Shown here: positions 34,959 through 43,911 of the stretch, piece by piece
Layout: each line of letters opens with the position of its first letter
How positions within the stretch are numbered: the stretch's first letter is position 1
NCBI GenBank assembly: GCA_031376285.1
Contig: JANMDN010000010.1
Coordinates: 69,631-133,630, forward strand
DNA length: 64,000 nt
Source: JANMDN01 sp031376285
GTDB taxonomy: Bacteria > Actinomycetota > Thermoleophilia > Miltoncostaeales > Miltoncostaeaceae
Direction of reading: 5' to 3'
Notes under the pieces: generated by a model
Told to the model about the DNA's origin: nothing
What the model saw: only the letters and a program-made list of their open reading frames with translations
Databases searched by the model: none
Translations under genes and position numbers: made by a program

Positions 34959-35381
34959 TCACTCCAGCTCTGGAACGAGCGTGAGACTCGTCACGTGGGT
35001 CGGCCGAACCGTCGCAAAATGGCGACGATCGAGCGTTGCGAGCTTCGGCTCTTCGAAACGCTCGACAAGCGCGAGGACCGCTGCGTCCACGAAGCCAAGT
35101 GGGAAATCGGCGTACTGGCGCATCAGGGCCCGCGTCCGCGTGTAGTCGATCGGGCGGAGGTCCACCACGATCAACGCCCCGCCCTCGACATCCTCGAGAA
35201 AACGCTCGAATGGCTCCAGACCGAGCCGGCGACTCGCGAGCCATTCCAACTCGACGAGCACCGGCGAGGGGACAACGAGGCGTTCCGTGGACCCCGACAG
35301 AAGCAAAGCGCAGCGTCGGTGGTCGGCGTCGTTGTGATCCATCGCCGCATATAGCGGCCCGGTATCGCAGATCAGCGCCAC
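34959..35381 (-). CDS. PIN-domain toxin (VapC family)
   Basis: A 140-residue PIN ribonuclease: ALICDTGPLYAAMD (first Asp), SPVLVELEWLASRR (Glu), FPLGFVDAAVLALVERF (third acidic site) and LATLDRRHFATVRP. It overlaps its antitoxin gene by 10 bp. It is the second of two TA modules in tandem on the minus strand here. Confidence 0.88.
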   Translation of the reverse strand: MALICDTGPLYAAMDHNDADHRRCALLLSGSTERLVVPSPVLVELEWLASRRLGLEPFERFLEDVEGGALIVVDLRPIDYTRTRALMRQYADFPLGFVDAAVLALVERFEEPKLATLDRRHFATVRPTHVTSLTLVPELE

Positions 35382-35599
35382 GGTTCAGGCTCGAACGCGA
35401 TCTCTCCGGCGTCACGTCCGGTGGTACCTGCCCGCGCGCCGGCCCCCGATGCGATGAACGACAGGGGTACGGGGTGTCGGCGGACGCGCAGTTCCATCCC
35501 TTGGCGAATGACCTCGGCGAGGGATATCCGCTCCTCCCTTGCGATGCGGCGTAGCTGCTCAAGGAGGATCTCATCCGCCATAACGGTGGTTCTCTGCAT
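35372..35599 (-). CDS. RHH-type antitoxin
   Basis: A 75-residue antitoxin. MQRTTVMADEILLEQLRRIAREERISLAEVIRQGME is a ribbon-helix-helix domain, followed by a short flexible tail ending EIAFEPEPWR that would contact the toxin. A CATAAT box ends 6 nt before the ATG, which points to a leaderless message. It is divergent from the PadR regulator gene. Confidence 0.82.
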   Translation of the reverse strand: MQRTTVMADEILLEQLRRIAREERISLAEVIRQGMELRVRRHPVPLSFIASGAGARAGTTGRDAGEIAFEPEPWR

Positions 35600-35605
35600 A
35601 CCCTC

Positions 35606-35611
35606 ATTATG
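35606..35611 (-). promoter_or_regulatory. -10 box for leaderless antitoxin transcript
   Basis: Minus-strand CATAAT, 6 nt from the ATG at 35599. There is no room for a ribosome binding site. No good -35 element is visible at the expected distance. Confidence 0.5.
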
Positions 35612-35670
35612 CCAGACCTGCTACCCACCTCGCCTGCTCCCTCGATCGACGAGCTCCGGTCCAGCCGACC

Positions 35671-35699
35671 TTGACCTGGGCCCCGGAGCTCTGCATACT
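35671..35699 (+). promoter_or_regulatory. padR-ABC operon promoter
   Basis: TTGACC (35671-35676) and CATACT (35694-35699) are separated by exactly 17 bp. This is the clearest sigma-70-type promoter in the window. Transcription should begin near 35706, only about 11 nt before the ATG. Confidence 0.65.
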
Positions 35700-35722
35700 G
35701 GGTATGCATACGCAGTATGCAG
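35691..35722. promoter_or_regulatory. 32-bp near-perfect palindromic operator of PadR
   Basis: The site runs from CTGCATACTG to CAGTATGCAG around a central GTATGCATAC. All 32 positions are symmetric except one mirrored pair (G and G). It covers the -10 box, the transcription start and the padR start codon. It is the likely autoregulatory PadR site and controls the whole three-gene operon. Confidence 0.75.
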
Positions 35723-36304
35723 TCCACCAGGAGCCAACTTTTGTCGATCCGCGAAAGCCTTCTTGCCCTACTCGCATCCGGTCCCCGGCACGGGTATCAG
35801 CTGCGTACGGAGTTCGAGCAGGCGACCGCGGGGATCTGGCCGCTGAACATCGGTCAGGTCTACTCGACCCTCGAACGCCTCGAGCGTGACGGGATGGTCA
35901 CCGGTGGAGAACCCGACGCGGAAGGCCGGCGAGCATTCGAGCTGACCGCCGACGGTCGCGAAGAGCTGGCGCGATTCCTACTCCAACCTGGCGGAGAGGA
36001 CGCGCCGGCCCGCGACGGCCTCATGCTCAAGGTCCTGATCGCGATGGAGACCCACGGCGTCGATCCGTTGAACGTCATCCAGGCCGAGCGTGGCTCGCGC
36101 ATGGGGGCCTTGCAAGCTCGCCGAAGGGCGCACCGGGAAGCCGGAGTGAACGGCAACCTCGCCGCGGCCCTCGCCTTCGATGCCCTCATCACCCGTACCG
36201 AATCCGAGCTGCGCTGGCTCGATATCTGCGAGGAACGAATCCTCGCCCGCAGGAGAAACCCCCACCCGTCGTCTGCGAACGGCAACCCCAAGGAGCACGA
36301 ATGA
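35717..36304 (+). CDS. PadR-family transcriptional regulator
   Basis: A 195-residue PadR regulator. The winged helix spans about residues 10-85 (SIRESLLALLASGPRHGYQLRTEFE, NIGQVYSTLERLERDGMV) and the C-terminal helices mediate dimerisation. It controls the ABC exporter genes that follow with an ATGA overlap. Its own start codon lies inside a 32-bp palindrome, so it almost certainly represses itself and the exporter until a ligand, often a toxic compound, is sensed. Confidence 0.9.
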   Translation: MQSTRSQLLSIRESLLALLASGPRHGYQLRTEFEQATAGIWPLNIGQVYSTLERLERDGMVTGGEPDAEGRRAFELTADGREELARFLLQPGGEDAPARDGLMLKVLIAMETHGVDPLNVIQAERGSRMGALQARRRAHREAGVNGNLAAALAFDALITRTESELRWLDICEERILARRRNPHPSSANGNPKEHE

Positions 36305-37002
36305 AACGCGTCCTCGAGTTCCGCGACGTTCACCGGCGCTACGGCTCCGGTGCAGGCGAGGTCGTCGCCCTACGGGGTATCGACTTCACTGTCGCTCCCG
36401 GCGAGTTCGTCGCGGTCATGGGTCCGAGTGGAAGTGGCAAGTCGACGCTCCTGAACCTGGCTGGAGGCCTCGACGGGGCGACCTCAGGGGCCGTCCTTGT
36501 CGACGGAATCGACCTTTGGGGGCTCTCGGCAAGCGAGCTCGCGGGCCTGCGCCGTACGCACATCGGGATCGTCTTTCAGGAGCTGAACCTCCTCCCGACG
36601 CTCACGGCGGTCGAGAACATCATGCTGCCGTTGGAGCTCGGTGGCGTACGGGCTCGCGCCGCGCGAAGCGAGGCCAAGAAGGCGCTGGCGACCGTCGGTC
36701 TCGACGGCAAGGCCGATCGGTACCCAGACGACCTGTCCGGTGGTGAGCAGCAACGCGTCGCAATCGCTCGCGCCGTCGTCGGGGACCGCCCGCTCGTCCT
36801 CGCCGACGAGCCGACCGGCGCCCTCGATACCGCGACGGGCGAGCGAATCATCGAGCTTCTGACGGATCGCGCCGCGGCCGGGACCGCCGTCGTGCTCGTC
36901 ACACACGAGCCGCGCTTTGCGTCATGGGCCGACCGCGTGGTGTGGCTTCGCGACGGCGAGGTGGTTGACGAGGTCACGGCACATTCTGCGGTGATCTCGT
37001 GA
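36301..37002 (+). CDS. ABC transporter ATP-binding protein (MacB/LolD type)
   Basis: A 233-residue ATPase. Walker A is GPSGSGKST (41-49), the Q-loop is VFQELNLLPTLTAVENI, the signature is LSGGEQQRVAIARA, and Walker B is LVLADEPTGALD. This belongs to the type VII (MacB/FtsE/LolD) group that pairs with FtsX-like permeases, here the next gene. Such systems work as mechanotransmission exporters rather than importers. Confidence 0.92.
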   Translation: MKRVLEFRDVHRRYGSGAGEVVALRGIDFTVAPGEFVAVMGPSGSGKSTLLNLAGGLDGATSGAVLVDGIDLWGLSASELAGLRRTHIGIVFQELNLLPTLTAVENIMLPLELGGVRARAARSEAKKALATVGLDGKADRYPDDLSGGEQQRVAIARAVVGDRPLVLADEPTGALDTATGERIIELLTDRAAAGTAVVLVTHEPRFASWADRVVWLRDGEVVDEVTAHSAVIS

Positions 37003-39482
37003 CGAGCCTACGGGCACTCACTCGCCTTGCGGTCCGCGAGTCCCGCCTCCGTCCATGGCGGTCGCTGCTTGTCATTTTCCTCATCCTGATTCCAACGGCC
37101 ACCGCGGTCGTGGTCTCCACCTGGCTGCGGACGGGCATTCGTTCGCCGCAGGAGCAGGTTGTCGAGCAGATGGGGCATGCCGACCTGGCTGTCTACCCGC
37201 AGGGTTCGGGAACTGGAGACGTCGAGCGGGTAAGAGACGCCCTGGCCGACCATCCCGACTGGACCGTCGTCGAGTACCAGCGAGGCACGGCTCTCCTCGC
37301 CCTGCCGGGGGGTGGAGGTCGCCAGGTTCGCCCCACGGTCATCACTCTGCCGTTCGATCGTCCCATCGCCCAGGGGCTCCTACCGAAGATCGTGAGCGGC
37401 AGGCCGCCTACTGGCCCCGGCGAAGTGGCCGCCTCGCAGGTCCTGCTCCGGCGATTGGGAATCGGCGTCGGTGACGTGATCACTCCGATTCGCCCGGCGG
37501 GGAAGGTCCGCGTTACGGCGGTCATCGAAGAGCGGTTCAACACGATCGCTGGCCCGGGCCTCGCCGGTCGCCTCCAGGGACCTCCATCGTTCCTTGTCGA
37601 TCTTCCCGATGGGGTGGCGCCTGCATCCGCACGATCCCTGCCGGGCATCATTCAGACGCGCGAGGGCCTTCTTGAGCTGGCGAGGAGGGCGAGCTCGAAC
37701 GACATGCTCTTCCTCTACCTCTACGCGGGCCTTGGCACGGCGGCGTTCGGACTCGTCTTGTCGTCAGCTCTTGCGATCGGCGCTCGCCGTCAGCTGCGCT
37801 CCCTGGGGGTGCTCGGTGCCAACGGGGCAACACCCGCTCAGGCGCACTGGCTCATCCTTCTCCAGGGCATTGTGCTCGGGACCCTCGGCGCGCTGAGCGG
37901 CATCGCCGTCGGGATCGGTCTTTCGTTTGCGGTACGGCCCCTCGTCGAGCGACTTCAGGGGCGTCCCGAGGGATCGATCGAAATCAACGCGGTCGACTAC
38001 ACGGTGATCGGCCTGCTCGCGATCGCGGTGGCGCTCGTTGCCGCGTGGCTGCCCGCCCGCGTCGCGGCTCGAATCAGCGTACTGAGCGCCCTTGGCGGTC
38101 GGCGACCGCTGACGCGGCTCGGGGCGCGTGTCCCCCTTGCGGGCGTCACGGTGAGCACCATCGGCTGCCTCCTGCTCGGGTTCGCTGCCGCGCGCAACGG
38201 TGGCGACGACCCCGAACTGCTGATCGCCGTGGCCGGTGCTGCCCTCGCGATCGGCGGCCTCGTCATCTGCGCGCCGTACCTGGTGGGCCTCCTTGAGCGA
38301 GCAGCGTCGGCAGCGTCGGGGACCCTCCGACTGGCCGCCCGCACGGTCGCACGCCAGCGCGGCCGCACCGGTCCGACCGTGGCGGCAATCATGGCGGCGT
38401 CAGCGCTCGCCATCGCGACGGGGACGGTCGTGCTGGCCCAGGATCGTCGGGACGAGCGCCTGTTGGCCGCGAGTGGCTCCGGCCCGCCGCTTGGCAGCGT
38501 GTTCGTCGACGTCTCCTCCGGTGAGGTCCAACCCACCTCCCCTGAACTGACCTGTTCAGACCTGGCCCCGAAGATCGGCGCGGCCCTCAGGACCGTCACC
38601 AGTTTGATCCCGACGTGTCTGGACCTGGAGTTTGCGAGCGTCAGAGGCGGTGGCTCGGCTGCCATTGTCGAGCCGGACGAGCTCGCCCTTCTGGGCGCTG
38701 GAAGGTTCCGAGCGGCACTTGAGGATGGGAAGGCCGTGCTCGTTTCCCTGCGAGCCCCTGGCGCCCCGCCCGTTGAACCGCTCGTCGGGCGGGGTCCAGC
38801 TCCCGCCCGCGTTTCGGTGGTTCGGGCCGACCCGCGCCCTGACGAACTCGGGCGGTACCTGGAGGGTCACTTCCTCATGACCCGCGCGACGGCCAATCGC
38901 CTTAATGCGACACGTGACCAAGCCTCGCGGGCACTTTTGTACGTCCGTGCGCCTGAGGCGTTCACGACGGCCCAAACCAAGGCACTCGTTGCCCTTCAAA
39001 CCTCGGACCTTGGCGCAGATCTCAGCACAGCTGATCGCGACGTCAACGTCATCTTCCAGTTTGCAACGCCGAACCAGCGCTCGGATATCCAGTTTGTGAC
39101 CTACGCGGTGATCCTGCCGGCGGCGGTCATCCTCGCGCTCCTCACAACCCTCATCGGGCTGGCGCTCACGGCAGCTGAGACGCGGGACGAGCAGGCCACC
39201 TTCATTGCCGTCGGCGCCGGGCCTGGTCATCGCCGTCGCCAAGGCGCCTGGCAGGCATTCCTGATGGCCACTCTCGGGAGCCTCCTGGCAATTCCGGGAG
39301 GTTTGATCCCCGCCGCGATCGTCCTGAAGGCAAGCGACACCAACCGATTCCTCCCGATCCAGGTCAGGCCGCCTTGGCTCATTCTCCTGGCACTCCTCGT
39401 CGGGCTTCCACTCATCGCCGCGACCTGTGCGGCTCTCCTCACCCGCGGCCGAACGGCACCCTTGCAGCGCCGCCCGGCGTAG
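36999..39482 (+). CDS. FtsX-like ABC transporter permease
   Basis: An 827-residue permease with an N-terminal membrane anchor (LLVIFLILIPTATAVVVSTW), a large extracytoplasmic domain, three central FtsX helices, an inserted second extracytoplasmic region (about 485-690) and a C-terminal FtsX helix set. The tandem FtsX arrangement with about ten helices is typical of antibiotic-peptide or lipoprotein exporters in actinobacteria. The GTG start overlaps the ATPase stop. The substrate is unknown. Confidence 0.87.
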   Translation: MTSLRALTRLAVRESRLRPWRSLLVIFLILIPTATAVVVSTWLRTGIRSPQEQVVEQMGHADLAVYPQGSGTGDVERVRDALADHPDWTVVEYQRGTALLALPGGGGRQVRPTVITLPFDRPIAQGLLPKIVSGRPPTGPGEVAASQVLLRRLGIGVGDVITPIRPAGKVRVTAVIEERFNTIAGPGLAGRLQGPPSFLVDLPDGVAPASARSLPGIIQTREGLLELARRASSNDMLFLYLYAGLGTAAFGLVLSSALAIGARRQLRSLGVLGANGATPAQAHWLILLQGIVLGTLGALSGIAVGIGLSFAVRPLVERLQGRPEGSIEINAVDYTVIGLLAIAVALVAAWLPARVAARISVLSALGGRRPLTRLGARVPLAGVTVSTIGCLLLGFAAARNGGDDPELLIAVAGAALAIGGLVICAPYLVGLLERAASAASGTLRLAARTVARQRGRTGPTVAAIMAASALAIATGTVVLAQDRRDERLLAASGSGPPLGSVFVDVSSGEVQPTSPELTCSDLAPKIGAALRTVTSLIPTCLDLEFASVRGGGSAAIVEPDELALLGAGRFRAALEDGKAVLVSLRAPGAPPVEPLVGRGPAPARVSVVRADPRPDELGRYLEGHFLMTRATANRLNATRDQASRALLYVRAPEAFTTAQTKALVALQTSDLGADLSTADRDVNVIFQFATPNQRSDIQFVTYAVILPAAVILALLTTLIGLALTAAETRDEQATFIAVGAGPGHRRRQGAWQAFLMATLGSLLAIPGGLIPAAIVLKASDTNRFLPIQVRPPWLILLALLVGLPLIAATCAALLTRGRTAPLQRRPA

Positions 39483-39520
39483 GACACACCGGGCACATGC
39501 GCTGGCATACTCCCGCGTCG

Positions 39521-40030
39521 ATGTCTCTACCGACGCAAACGGCGCCGATCGACGGCGTCAAGATCGTGACCCTGCGAAAGTTCGCCGACGAGCGAGGCTG
39601 GTTCTGCGAGCTTCGCCGTGAGTCGTGGTATGAGGAACTCTCCGGTGGGGGCGGGTCGATGCAGACCAACATGTCGTTCTCCAAAGCCGGCGTGATCCGT
39701 GGCCTCCACTGGCACAAACGCGGCCAGGACGATCTCTTCTTCTGCCCGGTGGGTCAGGCGCGGATCGTCCTCTTTGACCGGCGCGAGGCCTCACCCACGA
39801 GGGGTGTCGCCTGGTCGCTCGACATCAACGAAGATAACTGCCTCGCCGTCTACATCCCCGGCCAGGTCGCGCACGGGTTCGAGGCCCTCACGGACCTCGT
39901 GTTTTGCTACCACGTCACCGAGGAATACGACCCGGCCGACCCAGACGAGCAGAACCTTGCCTGGAACGACCCGCGGGTCGTCCACCTCTGGTCGACCGCG
40001 ACACCAATCCTCTCCGCGCGCGACACGTAG
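39521..40030 (+). CDS. dTDP-4-dehydrorhamnose 3,5-epimerase family protein
   Basis: A 169-residue cupin-fold RfbC-like epimerase. The catalytic histidine region is IRGLHWHKRGQDDLFF, followed by GQARIVLFDRR, IPGQVAHGFEAL and YHVTEEYDPADPDE. It acts on nucleotide-linked 4-keto-hexoses for cell-surface sugars. No other rhamnose genes are nearby. A CATACT box 9 nt upstream supports ATG 39521; ATG 39497 is the alternative start. Confidence 0.83.
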   Translation: MSLPTQTAPIDGVKIVTLRKFADERGWFCELRRESWYEELSGGGGSMQTNMSFSKAGVIRGLHWHKRGQDDLFFCPVGQARIVLFDRREASPTRGVAWSLDINEDNCLAVYIPGQVAHGFEALTDLVFCYHVTEEYDPADPDEQNLAWNDPRVVHLWSTATPILSARDT

Positions 40031-40113
40031 TCCCCAGCCAACCTCACTGGTTGAGCACGGCCGCGTACTGGCCGATGTCGTTGCGCGGCCGCAAACGTCC
40101 ACGATTGAGCGCC

Positions 40114-40380
40114 ATGAACATCGAGCGAGCACACCAACTCTCCAGCCGGATTCGACACGCGTGTCCCGAGGCGCGCGTCCTCGTGGCCTGCGATGGCTCT
40201 CACGCGGCGGTCTTCGCGTCACTCGCCGGGCACACGGCCAGGATCAATCGACTCGGCGACTGGCGAGCGAACTTCCTCCGCGATCGCCTCAGCAACGACT
40301 GGCGAGCCATCGCCACGACCGACGACGGCGTCCCCCGCGCGGCGCCAGAGGCACAACCGCGGTCGCGGCGCTCGCAGTAG
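40114..40380 (+). CDS. Small hypothetical protein
   Basis: An 88-residue protein that I do not recognise. The first two thirds look coding (MNIERAHQLSSRIRHACPEARVLVACDGSHAAVFASLAGH, GDWRANFLRDRLSNDWRAIA); the tail is proline/arginine-rich. Antisense frames are also open here, so the call is tentative. It lies between the epimerase and nitroreductase genes with no overlap. Confidence 0.4.
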   Translation: MNIERAHQLSSRIRHACPEARVLVACDGSHAAVFASLAGHTARINRLGDWRANFLRDRLSNDWRAIATTDDGVPRAAPEAQPRSRRSQ

Positions 40381-40415
40381 CCTGACGTCTCCCAGCGAGA
40401 CGATCGGAGACCAAC

Positions 40416-40937
40416 GTGGACGCATACCTCGCCATCGTGAGCAAGCGCGATCACCGGACCTATGCTCCACAGGTGATCGCCCAAGCGGCCATCACCATGA
40501 TTCTCGACGCCGGTCGCGTCGCGGGAAGCGGGATGAACCGCCAGCGCTGGCGGTTTGATGTCCTCACCGAATCTGCCGAGCGCACGCGCCTGTCGGCCGC
40601 CACCTGGACTGCTCAAAACCTGACCGCAGCCCCCTTGGTGATCGTCCTGTCGATCTGGGGTGGGGAGATGGGTGCGTTCGATGCGGGTCGCGCGTCGCAG
40701 AACATGATGCTCGCCGCGTGGAGCGCGGGGATCGCGTCGTGCCCGAATGGATTCTCCGACACTGCCCTCGCGGCGGAGGTTCTCAAGACCGGCGAGGACC
40801 AGAAGCCCTTCATCGCGATCGCGTTCGGCTATCCACTGAACCCTCGCGACCCGGAGCGCCGGCCAATCGACGAGTGGATCGAGCGCGCGAATCGTAAGCC
40901 GGCCACAAGCGTCGTCCGTCGCTTGGCTGACGACTGA
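40416..40937 (+). CDS. Nitroreductase family protein
   Basis: A 173-residue FMN-dependent nitroreductase-type protein. The N-terminal phosphate-binding pattern SKRDHRTYAPQVI and the FMN/dimer segments (AGSGMNRQRWRF, SQNMMLAAWSAGIASC, IAIAFGYPL) are typical. It is shorter than most members (about 200), with a reduced helical insertion. It may reduce nitroaromatics or quinones or act on flavin. The start is GTG 40416. It converges on nuoN. Confidence 0.78.
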   Translation: MDAYLAIVSKRDHRTYAPQVIAQAAITMILDAGRVAGSGMNRQRWRFDVLTESAERTRLSAATWTAQNLTAAPLVIVLSIWGGEMGAFDAGRASQNMMLAAWSAGIASCPNGFSDTALAAEVLKTGEDQKPFIAIAFGYPLNPRDPERRPIDEWIERANRKPATSVVRRLADD

Positions 40938-40960
40938 TCCGGACCGCGGGGCCGCCCGGC

Positions 40961-42403
40961 CTACGGCGAGAGGAGCGTCTCCGCCGCGCCACCCGCCGCG
41001 TCAAGCACACCGGCTGCGGCAAGGGCGAGGGCGACCACCGCAACGGCGCAGCTGATCGCAACCGCGCCAACAGCACCGGGCACCGGAAGGTGCCGCGCGT
41101 CGGCCCGCTTCGGGTCGTCCATCCACATCACCGCGACGAGCCGCAGGTAGTAACCCAGGCTGAGGATACTGCCGACGGCCCCGACGATCGCAAGCCAGAC
41201 CAGGTCGTGATCGACCGCCGCGCCAAAGAGCAAGAACTTGCCGACAAAACCGGCAAGCGGTGGGAAGCCCGCAAGCGAGAGCAGGCAGATCGTCCCGGCG
41301 ATGCCCATCGCGGGGCGCGCCCGGCCGTATCCGCGGTAGGCGTCGACGTCGTCGCCGTCTTCGACCTCGCGCTCCCGGTGAACGACGATGGCAAACATTC
41401 CAAGCGTCATCGCCACATAGGCAATCAGGTAGTAGAGCGTCGCTCGCGTGCCGACGACTGATCCGGCCGCGACACCGATGAGCAGGTAGCCGGCCTGGGC
41501 GACACCCGAGTAGGCAAGCATCCGTTTGACGTTCTGCTGGCGGAGTGCCGCGATGTTCCCGATCAGGATGCTCGCCGCCGCCACCATGGCGATGATGACG
41601 CGCCAGTCGTCGCGACCGGCCGGCAACGTCCCGACGAAGATCCGCAGGAAGGCGGCGAACGCGGCCACCTTGGTCGCGGTCGCCATGAACGCCGTGATCG
41701 GCGTCGGTGCGCCCTCGTAGACGTCGGGCGCCCACATGTGAAACGGCGCGGCCGACGCCTTGAAGGCCAGACCGGCGACGATCAGGACCATCGCCGCGGT
41801 CACGAGCGGGTCGGAGGTGAGCGTCACATCGCCGAGCTTGGCGCCGATGTCGGCGAGGGCGGTGGAACCCGTCGCTCCGTAAAGAAACGCCAACCCATAG
41901 AGAAGTACCGACGCTCCCACGGCTCCCGTGATCAGGTACTTCAGACCCGCCTCGAGTGACCTGCTGCGCCACACCTCGAGCGCGCAGAGGACGTAGAGCG
42001 CGACGGAGAGCAGCTCGATTCCGAGGAAGATGACAATCAGGTCCGAGGCCTGGGCGGTGAGGATCATCCCCGCGGTGGAGAGCAGCACGAGCCCGACGTA
42101 CTCACCGCGCCGGTCGACCGAGGCGGGCTCTCGAAGCGACAGGGCGATCGTTGCGCCAGCGGCGAGGAGCACGAGGATCGAGATCAGGAGCGAGAGGCGG
42201 TCTTCGTAGACGTTCCCGGCGTAGCCGACCGTCCGATCGCCCCAGCGCGCGACGCAGACGACAAGCGCCGCGAAGATGCCCAGGCCACCCACGGCTGACG
42301 GACCCATCCGCCGGAGCGCGGCGTGCGGCACGACGGCGAGGAGCAGCGCCAGGCAGGCGGCGCCGGAAATGATCAGCAGCGGAATGGACGACGAGACGGT
42401 CAC
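40961..42403 (-). CDS. nuoN: NADH-quinone oxidoreductase subunit N
   Basis: A 480-residue antiporter-like membrane subunit of complex I with about 14 helices. The conserved proton-channel regions include ELLSVALYVL, KYLITGAVGASVLLYGLAFLYG, AAPFHMWAPDVYEGAP and KRMLAYSGVAQAGY. It is the last nuo gene; the GTG start overlaps the nuoM stop. It pumps protons with NuoL and NuoM. Confidence 0.93.
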   Translation of the reverse strand: MTVSSSIPLLIISGAACLALLLAVVPHAALRRMGPSAVGGLGIFAALVVCVARWGDRTVGYAGNVYEDRLSLLISILVLLAAGATIALSLREPASVDRRGEYVGLVLLSTAGMILTAQASDLIVIFLGIELLSVALYVLCALEVWRSRSLEAGLKYLITGAVGASVLLYGLAFLYGATGSTALADIGAKLGDVTLTSDPLVTAAMVLIVAGLAFKASAAPFHMWAPDVYEGAPTPITAFMATATKVAAFAAFLRIFVGTLPAGRDDWRVIIAMVAAASILIGNIAALRQQNVKRMLAYSGVAQAGYLLIGVAAGSVVGTRATLYYLIAYVAMTLGMFAIVVHREREVEDGDDVDAYRGYGRARPAMGIAGTICLLSLAGFPPLAGFVGKFLLFGAAVDHDLVWLAIVGAVGSILSLGYYLRLVAVMWMDDPKRADARHLPVPGAVGAVAISCAVAVVALALAAAGVLDAAGGAAETLLSP

Positions 42404-43911
42404 GGAAGCGGTACCTCCCCAACGCCGGCAGGCGGGTGTGCGACGGCGCGCGCGGGTTCGATGGCACGCTTGACCGATTCGCGAGTCCCGCCGACGATCG
42501 ACTGGGGCCAGAGCGCGATCAGGCCCATCAGGAGAACGATCGGGAGGATCGCAAGGGCGTCGGGGAGCCGGAACTCCGCCTTGCGTCCGTCTCCCACACG
42601 TGGCCCATTCATCATGTCCTGGTAGAGCCGCAGCATGTACACCGCCGCGTAGACCATGCCGATGCAGGCCAGGATCGCGGCCCAGGTGTGCTCGCGGAAG
42701 ACTCCGGCGAGGATGAAGAACTCACCGACGAACGCGTTCGAGCCGGGGATCGCGAGCGCGGCCATCGCGACGATGAGGAAGACGCCCCCAAGCCACGGTG
42801 CCCCGGCGCCAAGACCGCTCACGCGGTCCATCTGCTCCGAGCCGGTCCGAGCGAGCATCGCGACGATCCCGAACGTCGCGGCGACGACCAACCCATGGTT
42901 GACCATCTGGAGGACCGCGCCCTGGCCTGCCTGGAGGTCGAAGGCCATGATCCCGAGCACGATGAAGCCGAGATGCGCGAGGCTCGAATACCCAACGACG
43001 AGCCGCATCGTCTCGGCCCGCCATGCGACGAGCGACCCATAAATGATCCCGAGTACCGCCAGCGTGAGAAGCACGGGCGTCAGGTTGTCGGCGCCCACCG
43101 GGAAGGTCGGCACGCCGACCCGGAGCAGTCCGTAGACGCCAGCCTTGCTCATGACTGCCGCAAGGAGTGCCGTCACGAGGATCGGGGCAGCTGAGTAGAC
43201 CTTCGGCAGCCACGCGTGGAATGGGAAAAGCGGCAGCTTGATCGCAAAGGCGAGCGCGAAGCCGGCAAAGAGCCACGTCGACTCTCGCTCGGTGAAGTCG
43301 ACCCCGGCGAGGTCGGCGATCGTGAAGGTGTACGCACCACCCGTGTGGCGCTGGGCGAGGATCCCGGTCGCGACGACCGCGACCAGCATGATCAGGCTTC
43401 CCACCATCGTGTAGATCACGAACTGGATGGTCGCCGAGCGACGGTTCTCATCTCCCCAAAGACCCACCAGGAAGATGAATGGGATGAGCATCGCTTCCCA
43501 GAAGACGTAGAAGAGCACGAGGTCGCCAGCGACGAACAAGCCGATCAGTGCTGCCTCAGCCAGTAGGAGCAGCCCGAGGTAGGCACGCGGCCGGTCACAC
43601 CAGGCAAACGCCGAATACGCAATCGCGATGAAAAACAGCAGGGTCGTGAGGAGCACGAGCCAAATCGAGATGCCGTCCACGCCCGTCGTCCACCGCAGGC
43701 CAACCGACGATGCCCAGTCGTGGGAGTCGACAAGCTGCAGGCCTCCGGCGTCGCGGTCGAAGCGGCGCAGCAGCTCAAACGAGAGCACCAGGGTGATGAG
43801 GCTCGCGACCACCGCGTGAATGCGGGCCTGGAGCGCGCCGCCCTCGGGTAGGGCGAACATGGACAGGGCGCCGAGGAGCGGCACGATGATGAGCACCGTC
43901 GTCCAGGGCAT
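42400..43911 (-). CDS. nuoM: NADH-quinone oxidoreductase subunit M
   Basis: A 503-residue antiporter-like subunit with about 14 helices. Hallmarks are FYVFWEAMLIPFIFLVGLWG, FAFAIKLPLFPFHAWLPKVYSAAP-type helix 7-8 (split here by AFAL) and ETMRLVVGYSSLAHLGF. The C-terminus is short after LPIVLLMGLIALWPQ. It is adjacent to nuoL without a gap. Confidence 0.93.
   Translation of the reverse strand: MPWTTVLIIVPLLGALSMFALPEGGALQARIHAVVASLITLVLSFELLRRFDRDAGGLQLVDSHDWASSVGLRWTTGVDGISIWLVLLTTLLFFIAIAYSAFAWCDRPRAYLGLLLLAEAALIGLFVAGDLVLFYVFWEAMLIPFIFLVGLWGDENRRSATIQFVIYTMVGSLIMLVAVVATGILAQRHTGGAYTFTIADLAGVDFTERESTWLFAGFALAFAIKLPLFPFHAWLPKVYSAAPILVTALLAAVMSKAGVYGLLRVGVPTFPVGADNLTPVLLTLAVLGIIYGSLVAWRAETMRLVVGYSSLAHLGFIVLGIMAFDLQAGQGAVLQMVNHGLVVAATFGIVAMLARTGSEQMDRVSGLGAGAPWLGGVFLIVAMAALAIPGSNAFVGEFFILAGVFREHTWAAILACIGMVYAAVYMLRLYQDMMNGPRVGDGRKAEFRLPDALAILPIVLLMGLIALWPQSIVGGTRESVKRAIEPARAVAHPPAGVGEVPLP

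Noticed and set aside
39791..40222. Minus-strand gene opposite the epimerase
   Set aside because: Arginine-rich composition and overlap with a well-supported RfbC-like gene.
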